A DNA stretch of 49,857 bases from an uncultured Clostridium sp. (GCF_900769625.1 NZ_CAAGHK010000035.1:1-49857); one strand, 5' to 3'. Shown: positions 32,705 through 42,158, numbered from the stretch's first letter. The notes: generated by a model not told the origin, from the sequence alone. Numbers and translations are program-made.

Positions 32705-34462
32705 ATGAAAAGGCGTGATGTGGGAGGTCAGGCTGTTATTGAGGGCGTTATGATGAGGGGGAGCAAAAGCCTTGCAACAGCTGTTAGAACTCCAAAGGGA
32801 AATATAGAGATTGATTATAAAGATAACAGACCGATAACTAAAAAGCACCCTATATTAAATATACCATTTTTAAGAGGTTTCTTTGTGCTTATAGATTCGA
32901 TGAAGGTTGGAATGGAATCATTAAATTATTCAGCAGCTTTTTTGGAAGATGAAGATGAAGAGCCTAGCAAATTTGAATTGTGGCTTGAAAAGAAATTTGG
33001 GAAAAAGTCAAATGATATAATAATAGGTTTTACGATGATTGTATCTTTTATTTTTTCAATAGGATTATTTGTAGCATTACCTACAGGGATTGCATCTGTA
33101 TTTAAAAAAATGGGAGCATCTTATGTTGTATTAAATTTAATAGAAGCATTTATAAGAATAGGTATACTTATACTGTATATGTATGCTATAAGTAAAATGA
33201 AAGATATATACAGACTATTCCAATATCATGGAGCAGAACATAAAACTATATTCTGTTATGAAGCAATGGAGGAACTTACTATAGAAAATGTAAGGAAACA
33301 ATCTAGGCTTCATCCAAGATGCGGAACAAACTTTATGTTTTTAATAATGTTTGTAAGTATTGTTATTTTTTCATGTACTGGCTGGGGTGGAATTTTAGAA
33401 AGATTAGTACTGAGAATAATTTTAATACCAGTTGTTACAGGAATAAGTTATGAATTAATAAAGTGGCTGGGAAAGAATGATGGTAAGCTTGCAAAAATAA
33501 TAGCTTATCCTGGATTAAAGCTGCAGCTTCTTACAACAAAGGAACCAGACGATTCACAGATAGAAGTTGCAATAGCATCATTAAAGGCAGCGGAAGGAAT
33601 TGAAGATTTGGATAAAACAATAGAAGAATTAATTAATACAGGAACAAAAACATTAAAAGATAATGGAATAGATACAGCAAGACTTGATGCAGAATTACTA
33701 CTTGGAAATGTTATAGGGAAAGAAAGATTATATCTTATTACTCACAAGGAAGAATCTGTAGAACAAAAACAATGTGATGAATTTTTCGATATGATTGAAA
33801 AAAGAAGAAAGAAAATGCCTGTCAAATACATTTTAGGAAAATGTGAATTTATGGGGATTGATCTTCATGTTGAAGAAGGCGTTCTTATTCCAAGAGATGA
33901 TACAGAACTGTTAGTAGAAGAAGTTCTGAAGAATATTGGAGAAGATGAAGAAAAGCAGGTATGTGATTTATGTTGTGGTTCTGGAGCAATAGGTATATCC
34001 ATTGCATATTTAAGAAAAAATATAAAAGTAGATGTACTTGATTATTATCCAATTCCAGAAAAGGTTACATTAATTAATATAGAAAAGCATAATTTACAGG
34101 ACAGAGTATCGTTTATAAAAAGTGATCTTCTTGATGTTTCAATAAAGAATTCAAAGAAATATGATATCATCGTTTCCAATCCTCCATATATTGAGGAAGA
34201 AGAAATAGAGAAACTTATGGATGATGTTCAGAAATATGAACCTCATACTGCATTAAGCGGAGGTACTGATGGATTAGATTTTTACAGAAGGATAGTTTCA
34301 CAGAGCCGTGAAGTTTTAAAAGAAAGTGGAATATTAGCTTTTGAAATAGGATATAATCAAGGTGAAGCAGTAAAATCATTAATGGAAAAAGCTTATTTTA
34401 AAGAAGTAAGAGTCATTAAGGATTTTGCAAGTCTTGATAGAATAGTAATAGGGTATCTGTAG
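32705..34462 (+). CDS. prmC: Fusion of DUF1385 membrane protein and peptide chain release factor N5-glutamine methyltransferase (PrmC)
   Basis: 585 residues in two parts. Residues 1-290 are a DUF1385/YqhQ-type membrane protein: RRDVGGQAVIEGVMMRGSKS at the start, about four transmembrane segments, and FQYHGAEHKTIFCYE with RLHPRCGTNF. Residues 300-585 are a complete PrmC/HemK: helical N-domain (ARLDAELLLGNVIGKERL), SAM motif VCDLCCGSGAIGISIAY (about 419-435) and NPPYIE at about 492, which methylates the Gln of the GGQ motif in release factors. The frame is continuous with no stop or shift. Its substrate RF1 is encoded by the next gene. The ribosome binding site before the ATG is weak. Confidence 0.93.
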   Translation: MKRRDVGGQAVIEGVMMRGSKSLATAVRTPKGNIEIDYKDNRPITKKHPILNIPFLRGFFVLIDSMKVGMESLNYSAAFLEDEDEEPSKFELWLEKKFGKKSNDIIIGFTMIVSFIFSIGLFVALPTGIASVFKKMGASYVVLNLIEAFIRIGILILYMYAISKMKDIYRLFQYHGAEHKTIFCYEAMEELTIENVRKQSRLHPRCGTNFMFLIMFVSIVIFSCTGWGGILERLVLRIILIPVVTGISYELIKWLGKNDGKLAKIIAYPGLKLQLLTTKEPDDSQIEVAIASLKAAEGIEDLDKTIEELINTGTKTLKDNGIDTARLDAELLLGNVIGKERLYLITHKEESVEQKQCDEFFDMIEKRRKKMPVKYILGKCEFMGIDLHVEEGVLIPRDDTELLVEEVLKNIGEDEEKQVCDLCCGSGAIGISIAYLRKNIKVDVLDYYPIPEKVTLINIEKHNLQDRVSFIKSDLLDVSIKNSKKYDIIVSNPPYIEEEEIEKLMDDVQKYEPHTALSGGTDGLDFYRRIVSQSREVLKESGILAFEIGYNQGEAVKSLMEKAYFKEVRVIKDFASLDRIVIGYL

Positions 34463-34475
34463 CTTAGAGAAGTAT

Positions 34476-34509
34476 ATGGAAAACATCATTTATAAATGAT
34501 GTTTTCCAT
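34476..34509 (+). terminator. Hairpin after the DUF1385-prmC gene
   Basis: Perfect 15-bp stem ATGGAAAACATCATT (34476-34490) with AATGATGTTTTCCAT (34495-34509). The T-run after it is short, so termination may be partial. Confidence 0.7.
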
Positions 34510-34620
34510 TAATTTAGTAATTGATAAAGATAAATTTAATGAACTATAAACATATTGATGTTGATGTGGTAGAATATTTGTAGATTATTGTTTAAATAGT
34601 GATATCTATTGTAGACTTAA

Positions 34621-34650
34621 TTGATTAAGTATCGAAATATATGATATAAT
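34621..34650 (+). promoter_or_regulatory. Putative sigma-A promoter of prfA
   Basis: TTGATT (34621-34626), 18-bp spacer, TATAAT (34645-34650), 35 bp before the ATG. Confidence 0.65.
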
Positions 34651-34685
34651 ATAGAAATGCCAAAAATGAAGTACGGAGTGATTAC

Positions 34686-35768
34686 ATGTTATTAGATAAA
34701 TTACAATTTATAGAAAATAAATATGACGAATTATCAGTTAAAATCAGTGATCCATCAATAATGCAGAACCAGAATGAATGGAGAAAGCTTTGTAAGGAGC
34801 ATGCTGATTTAGAAATCATAGTAAATGCTTATAAAGAATATAAGAAAGTTACTGAAGATTTAGCAGCAAATAAAGAAATGCTAAGCGAAGAAAGTGATAA
34901 AGAAATGAGAGAAATGCTTAGCGAAGAAATTTCTGATCTTACAAAGAGAGAAGAAGAGTTAGAAAATCAAATTCAAATTTTATTATTACCAAAAGATCCT
35001 AATGATGATAAGAACGTATTTGTTGAAATCAGAGGTGGTGCTGGTGGTGAAGAAGCAGCATTATTTGCTTATAACTTATTCAGAATGTACACAAGATATG
35101 CTGAAACTCAAAGATGGGCAGTAGAAATCATGAGTTTAAATGAAACAGATCTTGGTGGATTTAAGGAAGTTGTATTCATGATCAAAGGTCATGGTGCATA
35201 TTCTAAATTAAAATATGAAAGTGGAGTTCACAGAGTTCAGAGAGTTCCAGACACTGAATCAAGCGGAAGAATCCATACATCAACAGCAACAGTAGCAGTT
35301 TTACCAGAAGTTGATGATGTTGAAATTGAAATAAGCGATAAGGATTTAAGAATTGACGTATTCAGAGCATCAGGAAACGGTGGACAATGCGTTAATACTA
35401 CAGACTCAGCTGTAAGAATTACTCACTTACCATCTGGTCTTGTAGTTTCATGCCAGGATGAAAAATCACAGTTAAAGAATAAAGAAAAGGCTATGAAAGT
35501 ATTAAAGTCTAGACTTTATGAACAGGCTGAAAGAGAAAGAGCTGAGGGAATAGCTGAAGATAGAAAGAGTCAGGTTGGTACTGGTGACAGAAGTGAAAGA
35601 ATCAGAACTTACAATTATCCACAAGGGAGAGTTACTGACCACAGAATTGGATTAACTCTATACAAGTTAGAAGCATTCTTAAGTGGAGATATAGATGAAA
35701 TGATTAATGCTTTAATTACAGCAGATCAGGCTGAAAAAATGAAAGCAATGGGAAACACACAAGTATAA
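34686..35768 (+). CDS. prfA: Peptide chain release factor 1
   Basis: The 360 residues are full length. RF1 reads UAA and UAG; the anticodon-like PxT tripeptide is in RVPDTESSGRIH, and the catalytic GGQ is in RASGNGGQCVN, where the Gln is the substrate of PrmC encoded just upstream. The N-terminal helical domain is normal. The ATG follows GGAGTG by 7 nt. Codon use is distinctly biased toward the set seen in thlA and the atp genes, as expected for a well-expressed gene. Confidence 0.97.
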   Translation: MLLDKLQFIENKYDELSVKISDPSIMQNQNEWRKLCKEHADLEIIVNAYKEYKKVTEDLAANKEMLSEESDKEMREMLSEEISDLTKREEELENQIQILLLPKDPNDDKNVFVEIRGGAGGEEAALFAYNLFRMYTRYAETQRWAVEIMSLNETDLGGFKEVVFMIKGHGAYSKLKYESGVHRVQRVPDTESSGRIHTSTATVAVLPEVDDVEIEISDKDLRIDVFRASGNGGQCVNTTDSAVRITHLPSGLVVSCQDEKSQLKNKEKAMKVLKSRLYEQAERERAEGIAEDRKSQVGTGDRSERIRTYNYPQGRVTDHRIGLTLYKLEAFLSGDIDEMINALITADQAEKMKAMGNTQV

Positions 35769-35881
35769 TAATTACTTAATCAGGGATTGTATCATAATTA
35801 GTTTTAGGAAATTTATTTAATATATTTTCTTTAATTACATTTTGAGGCAGTCCCTTTAATAAAGTAATTGGGGGAATGGGA

Positions 35882-36469
35882 ATGGATATATACACAGCTA
35901 TAAAGAAAGAGAGAGTTCAATTAAAAATATTTTTTATCACAATGTTATTAATTTCAATCATTCTTCCTATAGCAGTTGTAGTGACAGATTTGACTAGGTT
36001 GTTTTATTTATGTTATTTAGGACTTATTGAATTTTTAATAGTGGCATCAATAATAATAAGGCTGAATTATTATAAAGTTACATATAGATGTTCTAATAAT
36101 AGGTTGATATTTAAAACTGGAATCTGGACAAAAGAGAGTCTGATTATTTGTGATAAGGTAGCATTAGTGCATACAAATAAATCCGATTATGATTTGGAAA
36201 TAGTGATTATAACTAGTGTAAAGTTTAAAAATAAATTACTAAGAAAAGTTGAAAAAAACTTTTTTAAAAGATATCCGCAGGTAGAGCGTGAATACAATCA
36301 CATAAAGAAATTAAATCCAGATAAGGAATATTATTTTCAGATAATAAGAAGAGGCGGATTAAAGAAATACTTATTATTAGATATAATATATAAAAATTGC
36401 GTTAAAGCAATATATACTGAGGAAAGTATTCAAAACATTAAAATTGCTAGAGGACAGACCATAGTATAG
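35882..36469 (+). CDS. Hypothetical membrane protein with two transmembrane segments
   Basis: 195 residues. Two hydrophobic segments (about 16-36 and 43-60) are followed by a basic, strand-rich cytosolic domain (YKVTYRCSNNRLIFKTGIWT, then VALVHTNKSDYDLEIVIIT) that resembles the bacterial PH-like domains of YdbT/YdbS type, though the match is too weak to assign. The ATG at 35876 sits inside the ribosome binding site GGGGGAATGGG; the ATG at 35882 is preferred. It lies between prfA and tsaC and probably shares a transcript with tsaC (spacing 18 bp). Confidence 0.7.
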   Translation: MDIYTAIKKERVQLKIFFITMLLISIILPIAVVVTDLTRLFYLCYLGLIEFLIVASIIIRLNYYKVTYRCSNNRLIFKTGIWTKESLIICDKVALVHTNKSDYDLEIVIITSVKFKNKLLRKVEKNFFKRYPQVEREYNHIKKLNPDKEYYFQIIRRGGLKKYLLLDIIYKNCVKAIYTEESIQNIKIARGQTIV

Positions 36470-36487
36470 TAGAAGGAAGGTAAAAGC

Positions 36488-37537
36488 TTGAATACGAAAG
36501 TTAGTGAAATAAAAAGTGTTATTGAAGATGAATCAAAAATTGAAGAAGCTGCAAAGTTTATAAAAGATGGAGGAATTGTTGCATTTCCTACAGAAACAGT
36601 TTATGGTCTTGGTGCAGATGCATTAAATGAAGAAGCAGTTAAAAAAATATTTATTGCAAAAGGAAGACCACAGGATAATCCTCTTATCGTTCATGTAGCA
36701 TCAAGGGATATTGATAAATATGTTATTGATGTTCCTGAGGCAGCTAAAACTCTTATGGATAAATTCTGGCCAGGTCCGCTTACTATAATATTAAAGAAAA
36801 AAGAAATAATACCGTATGTAACAAGTGCTAATCTTGATTCAATAGGGTTAAGGATGCCTGATAATGATATTGCAAGAAAGCTTATTGAATTATCAGGAAC
36901 GGTAATAGCTGCACCTTCAGCTAATATAAGTGGAAGACCAAGCCCAACTGATCTCGAAAGATGTGTGGAAGATCTTAATGGAAGAGTTGACTGCATCATA
37001 GGAGGATGTCATAGTGAAATTGGAGTTGAATCAACAATAGTGGATTGTACTGTAAATCCACCATTAGTTTTAAGGCCTGGTGGAATAACACTAGAGATGC
37101 TTAAAGAAATAGATTCAAGAATTGAGATTGATAAGGCGGTAATGCAGAAACCAACTGAAAATATAAAGCCAAAAGCACCGGGAATGAAGTACAGACATTA
37201 TGCTCCAAATGCAAAAGTAACAATAATTTCAGGAAATCGAAAAAATACTGTTGCAAAAATAAAAGAAATGGTAAACTATAATATAGAAATCCAAAAAAAA
37301 GTATGTATTTTAACAGTTGAAGAAAATGAAAAAGAATATCTTGAAGGTACTAAAATAGTGCTGGGAAGTCTTTCAGATTTATCAACTGTTGCTAAAAATT
37401 TATTTGAAGCTCTGAGAAAATGTGATGACTTAGGAGCAGATATAATTTTAGCAGAAGCATATGAAGAAAAAGGTGTTGGCGTTGCTATAATGAACAGACT
37501 TAATAAAGCAGCTGGTTTTGACATCATTAATGTTTAA
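36488..37537 (+). CDS. tsaC: Threonylcarbamoyl-AMP synthase (TsaC/Sua5/YwlC)
   Basis: The 349 residues correspond to the long Sua5 form. The YrdC-like catalytic domain (about 15-210) has GGIVAFPTETVYGLGADALN, FIAKGRPQDNPLIVHV, PGPLTIILKK and APSANISGRPSPT. The C-terminal Sua5 domain (about 240-349) starts after PKAPGMKYRHYAPNAKV. It condenses threonine, bicarbonate and ATP to TC-AMP for the t6A modification completed by TsaD (encoded at 3409). The start is TTG, 6 nt after AAGGAAGG. It is followed by rpiB 20 bp downstream, as in other Firmicutes. Confidence 0.95.
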   Translation: MNTKVSEIKSVIEDESKIEEAAKFIKDGGIVAFPTETVYGLGADALNEEAVKKIFIAKGRPQDNPLIVHVASRDIDKYVIDVPEAAKTLMDKFWPGPLTIILKKKEIIPYVTSANLDSIGLRMPDNDIARKLIELSGTVIAAPSANISGRPSPTDLERCVEDLNGRVDCIIGGCHSEIGVESTIVDCTVNPPLVLRPGGITLEMLKEIDSRIEIDKAVMQKPTENIKPKAPGMKYRHYAPNAKVTIISGNRKNTVAKIKEMVNYNIEIQKKVCILTVEENEKEYLEGTKIVLGSLSDLSTVAKNLFEALRKCDDLGADIILAEAYEEKGVGVAIMNRLNKAAGFDIINV

Positions 37538-37557
37538 TTTTTAGGAGGAACGTTATT

Positions 37558-38007
37558 ATGAAAATTGCAGTAGGTTGCGATCATGGCGGATTTGAATTAA
37601 AAAATGAAATTATGAAGTATTTAGAAAGTGAAAAATACGAGGTAAAGGATTTTGGAACTTATTCAACAGAATCTTGTGACTATCCTGATATAGCACAGCC
37701 TGTAGCAGAAGTAGTAGCATCAAAAGAATTTGATTTTGGTATACTAATATGTGGAACAGGAATTGGAATAGGAATTGCTGCCAACAAAGTACCAGGAATC
37801 AGAGCCGCATTATGTTCAGATACATTTAGTGCTCATGCCACTAGACAACATAATGATGCAAATATATTAACTATGGGACAGAGAGTTGTAGGACCAGGGC
37901 TTGCACTTGATATTGTTAAAACATTCTTATCAGCTGAATTTGAGGGTGATAGACACATAAAGAGAATTAATAAAATTACAGCTATTGAAAATAAATATAG
38001 CAAATAA
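37558..38007 (+). CDS. rpiB: Ribose-5-phosphate isomerase B
   Basis: The 149 residues are full length for the RpiB/LacA/LacB family. Motifs are AVGCDHGGFELKNEI at the start, the active-site Cys in GILICGTGIGIGIAANK, and ARQHNDANILTMGQRVVG. It interconverts ribose-5- and ribulose-5-phosphate in the pentose phosphate pathway. The presence of the Cys and the position next to tsaC favour RpiB rather than a galactose-6-phosphate isomerase subunit. The ATG follows GGAGG by 9 nt. The hairpin of a dispersed repeat directly downstream may serve as its terminator. Confidence 0.95.
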   Translation: MKIAVGCDHGGFELKNEIMKYLESEKYEVKDFGTYSTESCDYPDIAQPVAEVVASKEFDFGILICGTGIGIGIAANKVPGIRAALCSDTFSAHATRQHNDANILTMGQRVVGPGLALDIVKTFLSAEFEGDRHIKRINKITAIENKYSK

Positions 38008-38011
38008 TTAA

Positions 38012-38166
38012 TTCAGTTTAGAATTGAAAGTGGAAAGTTGATAGTTTAATTAAGAAATCTCAATGAGATTTCTTAATTAATATTTTTAATAAAGATATTC
38101 TAGAGGAAAATTAATTGAAACTGTTAATTTTCAATTGTTAACTGTCAATTGTTAACTGTCAATTGA
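38012..38166. repeat. Dispersed intergenic repeat, copy B
   Basis: About 155 bp: AGAATTGAAAGTGGAAAGTT, then a perfect 16-bp hairpin (TTAATTAAGAAATCTC 38046-38061 with its complement 38065-38080), then AAGATATTCTAGAGGA, and finally two tandem copies of TTGTTAACTGTCAA text. Relative to copy A the outer blocks are exchanged and inverted, while the AAGATATTC block keeps its orientation. Confidence 0.7.
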
Positions 38167-38273
38167 AAAAAGGTAGCCTTTAATTAAATAAATGCATTAC
38201 ATATACTAGTAATATATTTATTATTTAAATAATAATATGAATAACAGAATATAAAAACTTGGAGGAACTAAAC

Positions 38274-38903
38274 ATGAGTAAAGTAACAGAAATAAACCAT
38301 CCTTTAATACTACATAAACTTGCAATCTTAAGAGATGAAAAAACAGGTTCTAAAGAATTCAGACACCTAGTTGAAGAAATTTCTATGTTAATGGCATATG
38401 AAGTAACAAGAAATTTAAGCACAGAAGAAGTTGAAGTTAAAACACCAGTATCATTAACTAAATGTAAAATGCTTTCAGGTAAGAAGATGGCAGTTGTACC
38501 TATATTAAGAGCAGGATTAGGAATGGTTGATGGTGTTCTTAATTTAATTCCAGCTGCAAAAGTTGGTCATATAGGATTATATAGAGATGAAGAAACTCTT
38601 CAACCAGTAGAATATTTCTGCAAATTACCTCAAGATATAGCTGAAAGAGATGTAATTGTTGTTGATCCAATGTTAGCAACAGGTGGGTCTTCAATAGATG
38701 CCTTAACAATGTTAAAGAAAAGAGGAGCAAAACATTTAAGGTTAATGTGCTTAGTTGGAGCGCCAGAAGGAATTGAAACTGTACAAAAAGCACATCCAGA
38801 TGTTGATATATATCTGGCATCAATTGATGAAAAATTAAATGAACATGGATATATAATTCCAGGTCTTGGTGATGCAGGTGATAGATTATTTGGTACTAAA
38901 TAA
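38274..38903 (+). CDS. upp: Uracil phosphoribosyltransferase
   Basis: The 209 residues are full length. It makes UMP from uracil and PRPP. Family marks are INHPLILHKLAILRDEKTGS at the start, VPILRAGLGMVDG, the PRPP-binding VIVVDPMLATGGSSIDAL, and the uracil-binding tail GYIIPGLGDAGDRLFGTK. A TTG at 38259 is in frame but lies in the ribosome binding site; the ATG at 38274 follows GGAGG by 9 nt. It is probably transcribed with comEB, 17 bp downstream. Confidence 0.97.
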   Translation: MSKVTEINHPLILHKLAILRDEKTGSKEFRHLVEEISMLMAYEVTRNLSTEEVEVKTPVSLTKCKMLSGKKMAVVPILRAGLGMVDGVLNLIPAAKVGHIGLYRDEETLQPVEYFCKLPQDIAERDVIVVDPMLATGGSSIDALTMLKKRGAKHLRLMCLVGAPEGIETVQKAHPDVDIYLASIDEKLNEHGYIIPGLGDAGDRLFGTK

Positions 38904-38920
38904 TAATTAGAGGTTTGGGG

Positions 38921-39415
38921 ATGGATAGAAAAGATAAACATAATTATTATTTGGATATTGCGGAAACCGTATTAGAAAGAGGTACATGTATAAGAAGAAA
39001 TTATGGTTCTATAATAGTAAAGAATGATGAAATAATTTCAACAGGGTATACAGGTGCACCAAGAGGACGTAAAAACTGTATTGATTTGAACAGCTGTATA
39101 AGGAAGACGTTGAATGTTCCAAGAGGAACACATTATGAATTATGCAGAAGTGTTCACAGTGAAGCAAATGCAATTATAAGTGCATCAAGACGAGATATGA
39201 TTGGGGCTACATTATATCTTGTAGGTAAAGATGCTAAAACAAGAGAGTATGTTGAAAATGCTAATTCATGTTCAATGTGCAAAAGAATGATTATAAATTC
39301 TGGTATTTCTTATGTTATTATAAGAGATTCTAAAGATGATTTTAGAGAAATATGTGTGAATTCATGGATTGAAGATGATGATTCGATGCAGTCAAATGAT
39401 GAAGCAGGATATTAA
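38921..39415 (+). CDS. comEB: dCMP deaminase / ComEB-type zinc deaminase
   Basis: The 164 residues match the deoxycytidylate deaminase family that turns dCMP into dUMP for dTMP synthesis. Zinc ligands and catalytic Glu are in CRSVHSEANAII and CSMCKRMI. TGYTGAPRGRKNCID is the substrate loop. ComEB of B. subtilis is in this family but is not needed for DNA uptake. The ATG at 38921 follows GAGG by 7 nt; a TTG at 38915 is less likely. It pairs functionally with upp and tdk in pyrimidine salvage. Confidence 0.92.
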   Translation: MDRKDKHNYYLDIAETVLERGTCIRRNYGSIIVKNDEIISTGYTGAPRGRKNCIDLNSCIRKTLNVPRGTHYELCRSVHSEANAIISASRRDMIGATLYLVGKDAKTREYVENANSCSMCKRMIINSGISYVIIRDSKDDFREICVNSWIEDDDSMQSNDEAGY

Positions 39416-39510
39416 ATAGAGTTTTTATCTTTTATATTGTTTATTCAGCAGAATAATTCTGCTGGATAAATTTTAGATAGTTCATTAGTCACAGAGTTGG
39501 AGGTATAAAA

Positions 39511-40662
39511 GTGATAAAGAAAAAAATTATTACCATTTTTGGAACACGTCCAGAAGCAATAAAAATGGCGCCTTTAGTAAAGGAATTAGAACAAAGAGAA
39601 GAAATTGAATCAAAAGTATGTGTAACTGCACAACACAGGGAAATGTTAGATCAGGTACTAGAATTATTTGATATAACACCAGATTTTGATTTAAACATAA
39701 TGAAGACAAAGCAAAGCTTAACAGGAATCACAAATAAAGTATTAGAAGGACTAGAAGAAGTATTTAAGGAAGAAAAGCCTGATATGATATTAGTCCATGG
39801 AGATACAACAACTACATTTGCAGGAGCACTTGCTGCCTTTTATCAACAAATAAGAGTTGGTCATGTAGAAGCTGGACTTAGAACATTTAATAAATATTTT
39901 CCATTTCCTGAAGAAATGAATAGAAAATTAACTGGAAGCTTAGCCGATTTACACTTTGCTCCTACAAATGGATCAAAAGCAAACTTGTTAAGAGAAGGTA
40001 TAAGTGAAAATAATATATACATAACAGGAAATACTGTAATTGATGCAATGAAACATACAGTTGAAGAGAATTATGTATTTGAAACTAAAGAATTGAATGA
40101 CATTGATTTTGTTAATAAAAAAGTTATAATGATTACAGCTCATAGAAGAGAGAACTGGGGTCAGGGAATCGAAAATATTTGTGAAGCGTTAAATAAAATA
40201 GTTGAGCAGAATGCGGATGTTGAATTGGTTTATTTAGTTCATTTAAATCCAATAGTTAAGGATGTTGTATTTGAAAAGCTTGGTAATAAAGATAGGATTC
40301 ATTTATTGTCACCTCTAGATACTAAAGAAACTCATAATTTAATGAACAAATCATTTATGGTTATGACTGACTCAGGAGGATTACAAGAAGAAGCACCTCA
40401 TTTAGGAAAGCCTGTTCTTGTATTGAGAGATGTTACTGAGAGACCAGAAGCGGTTGAAGCTGGAACTGTAAAACTTGTAGGTACAGATGTAGAAACTATT
40501 GTTAAGGAAGCAAATTCATTAATTCAAAATGAAGAGGCATATAATAGAATGAGCAAGGCAATCAATCCATATGGTGATGGAATAGCATCAAAAAGAATTG
40601 CTGATGCGATTTTAAAATATTATGGACTAAGTGATAAAGAAGTGGGAGAATTTAAAAGATAA
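39511..40662 (+). CDS. wecB: UDP-N-acetylglucosamine 2-epimerase (non-hydrolysing)
   Basis: The 383 residues are standard for WecB/MnaA, which interconverts UDP-GlcNAc and UDP-ManNAc for teichoic acid or capsule precursors. Signatures are TIFGTRPEAIKMAPLV at the start, VHGDTTTTFAGALAA, VGHVEAGLRT, and MTDSGGLQEEAPHLGKPVLV with VTERPEAVEAGT. The start is GTG, 7 nt after GGAGG. In B. subtilis mnaA also lies between upp and the atp operon; here thlA has been placed between them. Two hairpins follow at 40672 and 40709. Confidence 0.96.
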   Translation: MIKKKIITIFGTRPEAIKMAPLVKELEQREEIESKVCVTAQHREMLDQVLELFDITPDFDLNIMKTKQSLTGITNKVLEGLEEVFKEEKPDMILVHGDTTTTFAGALAAFYQQIRVGHVEAGLRTFNKYFPFPEEMNRKLTGSLADLHFAPTNGSKANLLREGISENNIYITGNTVIDAMKHTVEENYVFETKELNDIDFVNKKVIMITAHRRENWGQGIENICEALNKIVEQNADVELVYLVHLNPIVKDVVFEKLGNKDRIHLLSPLDTKETHNLMNKSFMVMTDSGGLQEEAPHLGKPVLVLRDVTERPEAVEAGTVKLVGTDVETIVKEANSLIQNEEAYNRMSKAINPYGDGIASKRIADAILKYYGLSDKEVGEFKR

Positions 40663-40671
40663 ATAAAGAAG

Positions 40672-40708
40672 CAGAAATTAATTCTTTGGGTTGATTTCTG
40701 TTTTTTTT
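40672..40708 (+). terminator. Intrinsic terminator of wecB
   Basis: CAGAAAT (40672-40678) pairs with ATTTCTG (40694-40700), with further pairs inward, then eight T (40701-40708). Confidence 0.85.
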
Positions 40709-40747
40709 ATTAAAAAGAATATATAGTATGCATATATTCTTTTTAAT
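40709..40747. terminator. Second strong hairpin downstream of wecB
   Basis: Perfect 16-bp stem ATTAAAAAGAATATAT (40709-40724) with ATATATTCTTTTTAAT (40732-40747). In tandem with the preceding terminator it would isolate thlA from upstream transcription. Confidence 0.75.
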
Positions 40748-40823
40748 AAATAGTTGAAAATATGCAAAATTATTTAAATAATACTTATTTTAAAAACTTT
40801 GTTTAAATTTTAACAATAAACTC

Positions 40824-40851
40824 TTGATAAATAAACTAAAAATGGTATAAT
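40824..40851 (+). promoter_or_regulatory. Sigma-A promoter of thlA
   Basis: TTGATA (40824-40829), 16-bp spacer, TATAAT (40846-40851). It resembles the known strong clostridial thl promoter, which also uses TTGATA and TATAAT. The leader to the ATG is about 80 nt. Confidence 0.85.
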
Positions 40852-40939
40852 TGTGTTTATGTTAATAATTTAACGAAAAGTAAATAAAAAACATAATTAC
40901 AATTTGTAAATAATAATTGATATTTTTAGGAGGTAAACT

Positions 40940-42124
40940 ATGAGAGACGTAGTTATCGTAAGTGCAGTAAGAACAGCAATAGGAACATTTGGAGGATCAT
41001 TAAAGAATGTTCCAGCTGTAGAATTAGGTGCAACAGTAATTAAGGAAGCAATTAAAAGAGCTGGTGTTAAATCTGAATTAGTAGAAGAAGTTGTAATGGG
41101 AAATGTTATACAAGCAGGTCTTGGTCAAAATACAGCTAGACAAGCTACATTAAAAGCAGGTCTACCAGATGAAGTACCAGCAATGACAATTAATAAAGTT
41201 TGTGGTTCTGGTTTAAGAGCAGTTAGTTTAGCAGCTCAAATGATAAAAGCTGGAGATGCTGATGTTATAGTTGCAGGTGGTATGGAAAGTATGTCACAAG
41301 CTCCATATGCTTTAAAGGATATGAGATGGGGACACAAGATGAATTCTGTTCCAACAGTAGATACAATGATAAATGATGCATTATGGGATGCGTTTAATAA
41401 CTATCACATGGGAGTTACAGCAGAAAACATAGCTAAAGAATGGAACATAACTAGAGAAGATCAAGATGCATTTGCAGCAGCATCTCAACAAAAGGCTGAA
41501 AAAGCTATAAAAGAAGGAAGATTTAAAGATGAAATAGTTCCAGTTATGGTACCACAAAGAAAAGGTGATCCAATAGTATTTGATACTGATGAACAACCTA
41601 GATTTGGAACAACAAGTGAAACATTAGCAAAATTAAAACCATGCTTCATCAAAGATGGTACAGTAACAGCAGGTAATGCATCAGGAATCAATGATGGTGC
41701 AGCCGCATTTGTTATTATGAGTGCTGAAAAAGCTGAAGAATTAGGGTTAAAACCAATGGCTAAGATTCTTTCTTATGGTTCTAAGGGATTAGATCCAGCT
41801 ATCATGGGTTATGGACCATTTCATGCAACAAAGAAAGCATTAGAAGTAGCTAATCTTACAGTTGAAGATTTAGACTTAATCGAAGCTAACGAAGCATTTG
41901 CAGCTCAAAGTATAGCAGTAGCTAGAGACTTACACTTTGATATGGAAAAAGTTAATGTAAATGGTGGAGCAGTTGCGTTAGGACATCCAGTTGGAGCATC
42001 AGGTGGAAGAATTCTTGTTACTCTTCTTCATGAAATGCAAAAGAGAGAAGATGCTAAAAAAGGTTTAGCAACATTATGTATCGGTGGCGGTATGGGAACA
42101 GCTGTCATTGTTGAAAAAATGTAA
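40940..42124 (+). CDS. thlA: Acetyl-CoA acetyltransferase (thiolase)
   Basis: The 394 residues are the standard length of the biosynthetic thiolase that condenses two acetyl-CoA to acetoacetyl-CoA, the entry step to butyrate and butanol. The acyl-accepting Cys88 is in INKVCGSGLRAV; NEAFAAQ, the His in GGAVALGHPVGASGG and the second catalytic Cys in ATLCIGGGMGTA are all present. The ATG follows AGGAGG by 8 nt. Codon use is strongly biased to A/T-ending favoured codons, consistent with very high expression. It has its own promoter and terminator. Confidence 0.97.
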   Translation: MRDVVIVSAVRTAIGTFGGSLKNVPAVELGATVIKEAIKRAGVKSELVEEVVMGNVIQAGLGQNTARQATLKAGLPDEVPAMTINKVCGSGLRAVSLAAQMIKAGDADVIVAGGMESMSQAPYALKDMRWGHKMNSVPTVDTMINDALWDAFNNYHMGVTAENIAKEWNITREDQDAFAAASQQKAEKAIKEGRFKDEIVPVMVPQRKGDPIVFDTDEQPRFGTTSETLAKLKPCFIKDGTVTAGNASGINDGAAAFVIMSAEKAEELGLKPMAKILSYGSKGLDPAIMGYGPFHATKKALEVANLTVEDLDLIEANEAFAAQSIAVARDLHFDMEKVNVNGGAVALGHPVGASGGRILVTLLHEMQKREDAKKGLATLCIGGGMGTAVIVEKM

Positions 42125-42158
42125 TATTGAATTATTATTTAATTTGAGTTATACAAAG

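Noticed and set aside
38539..38941. Two minus-strand frames of 94 and 103 codons over upp
   Set aside because: One is Leu-rich low complexity, both mirror the codon pattern of upp, and neither has a start signal.
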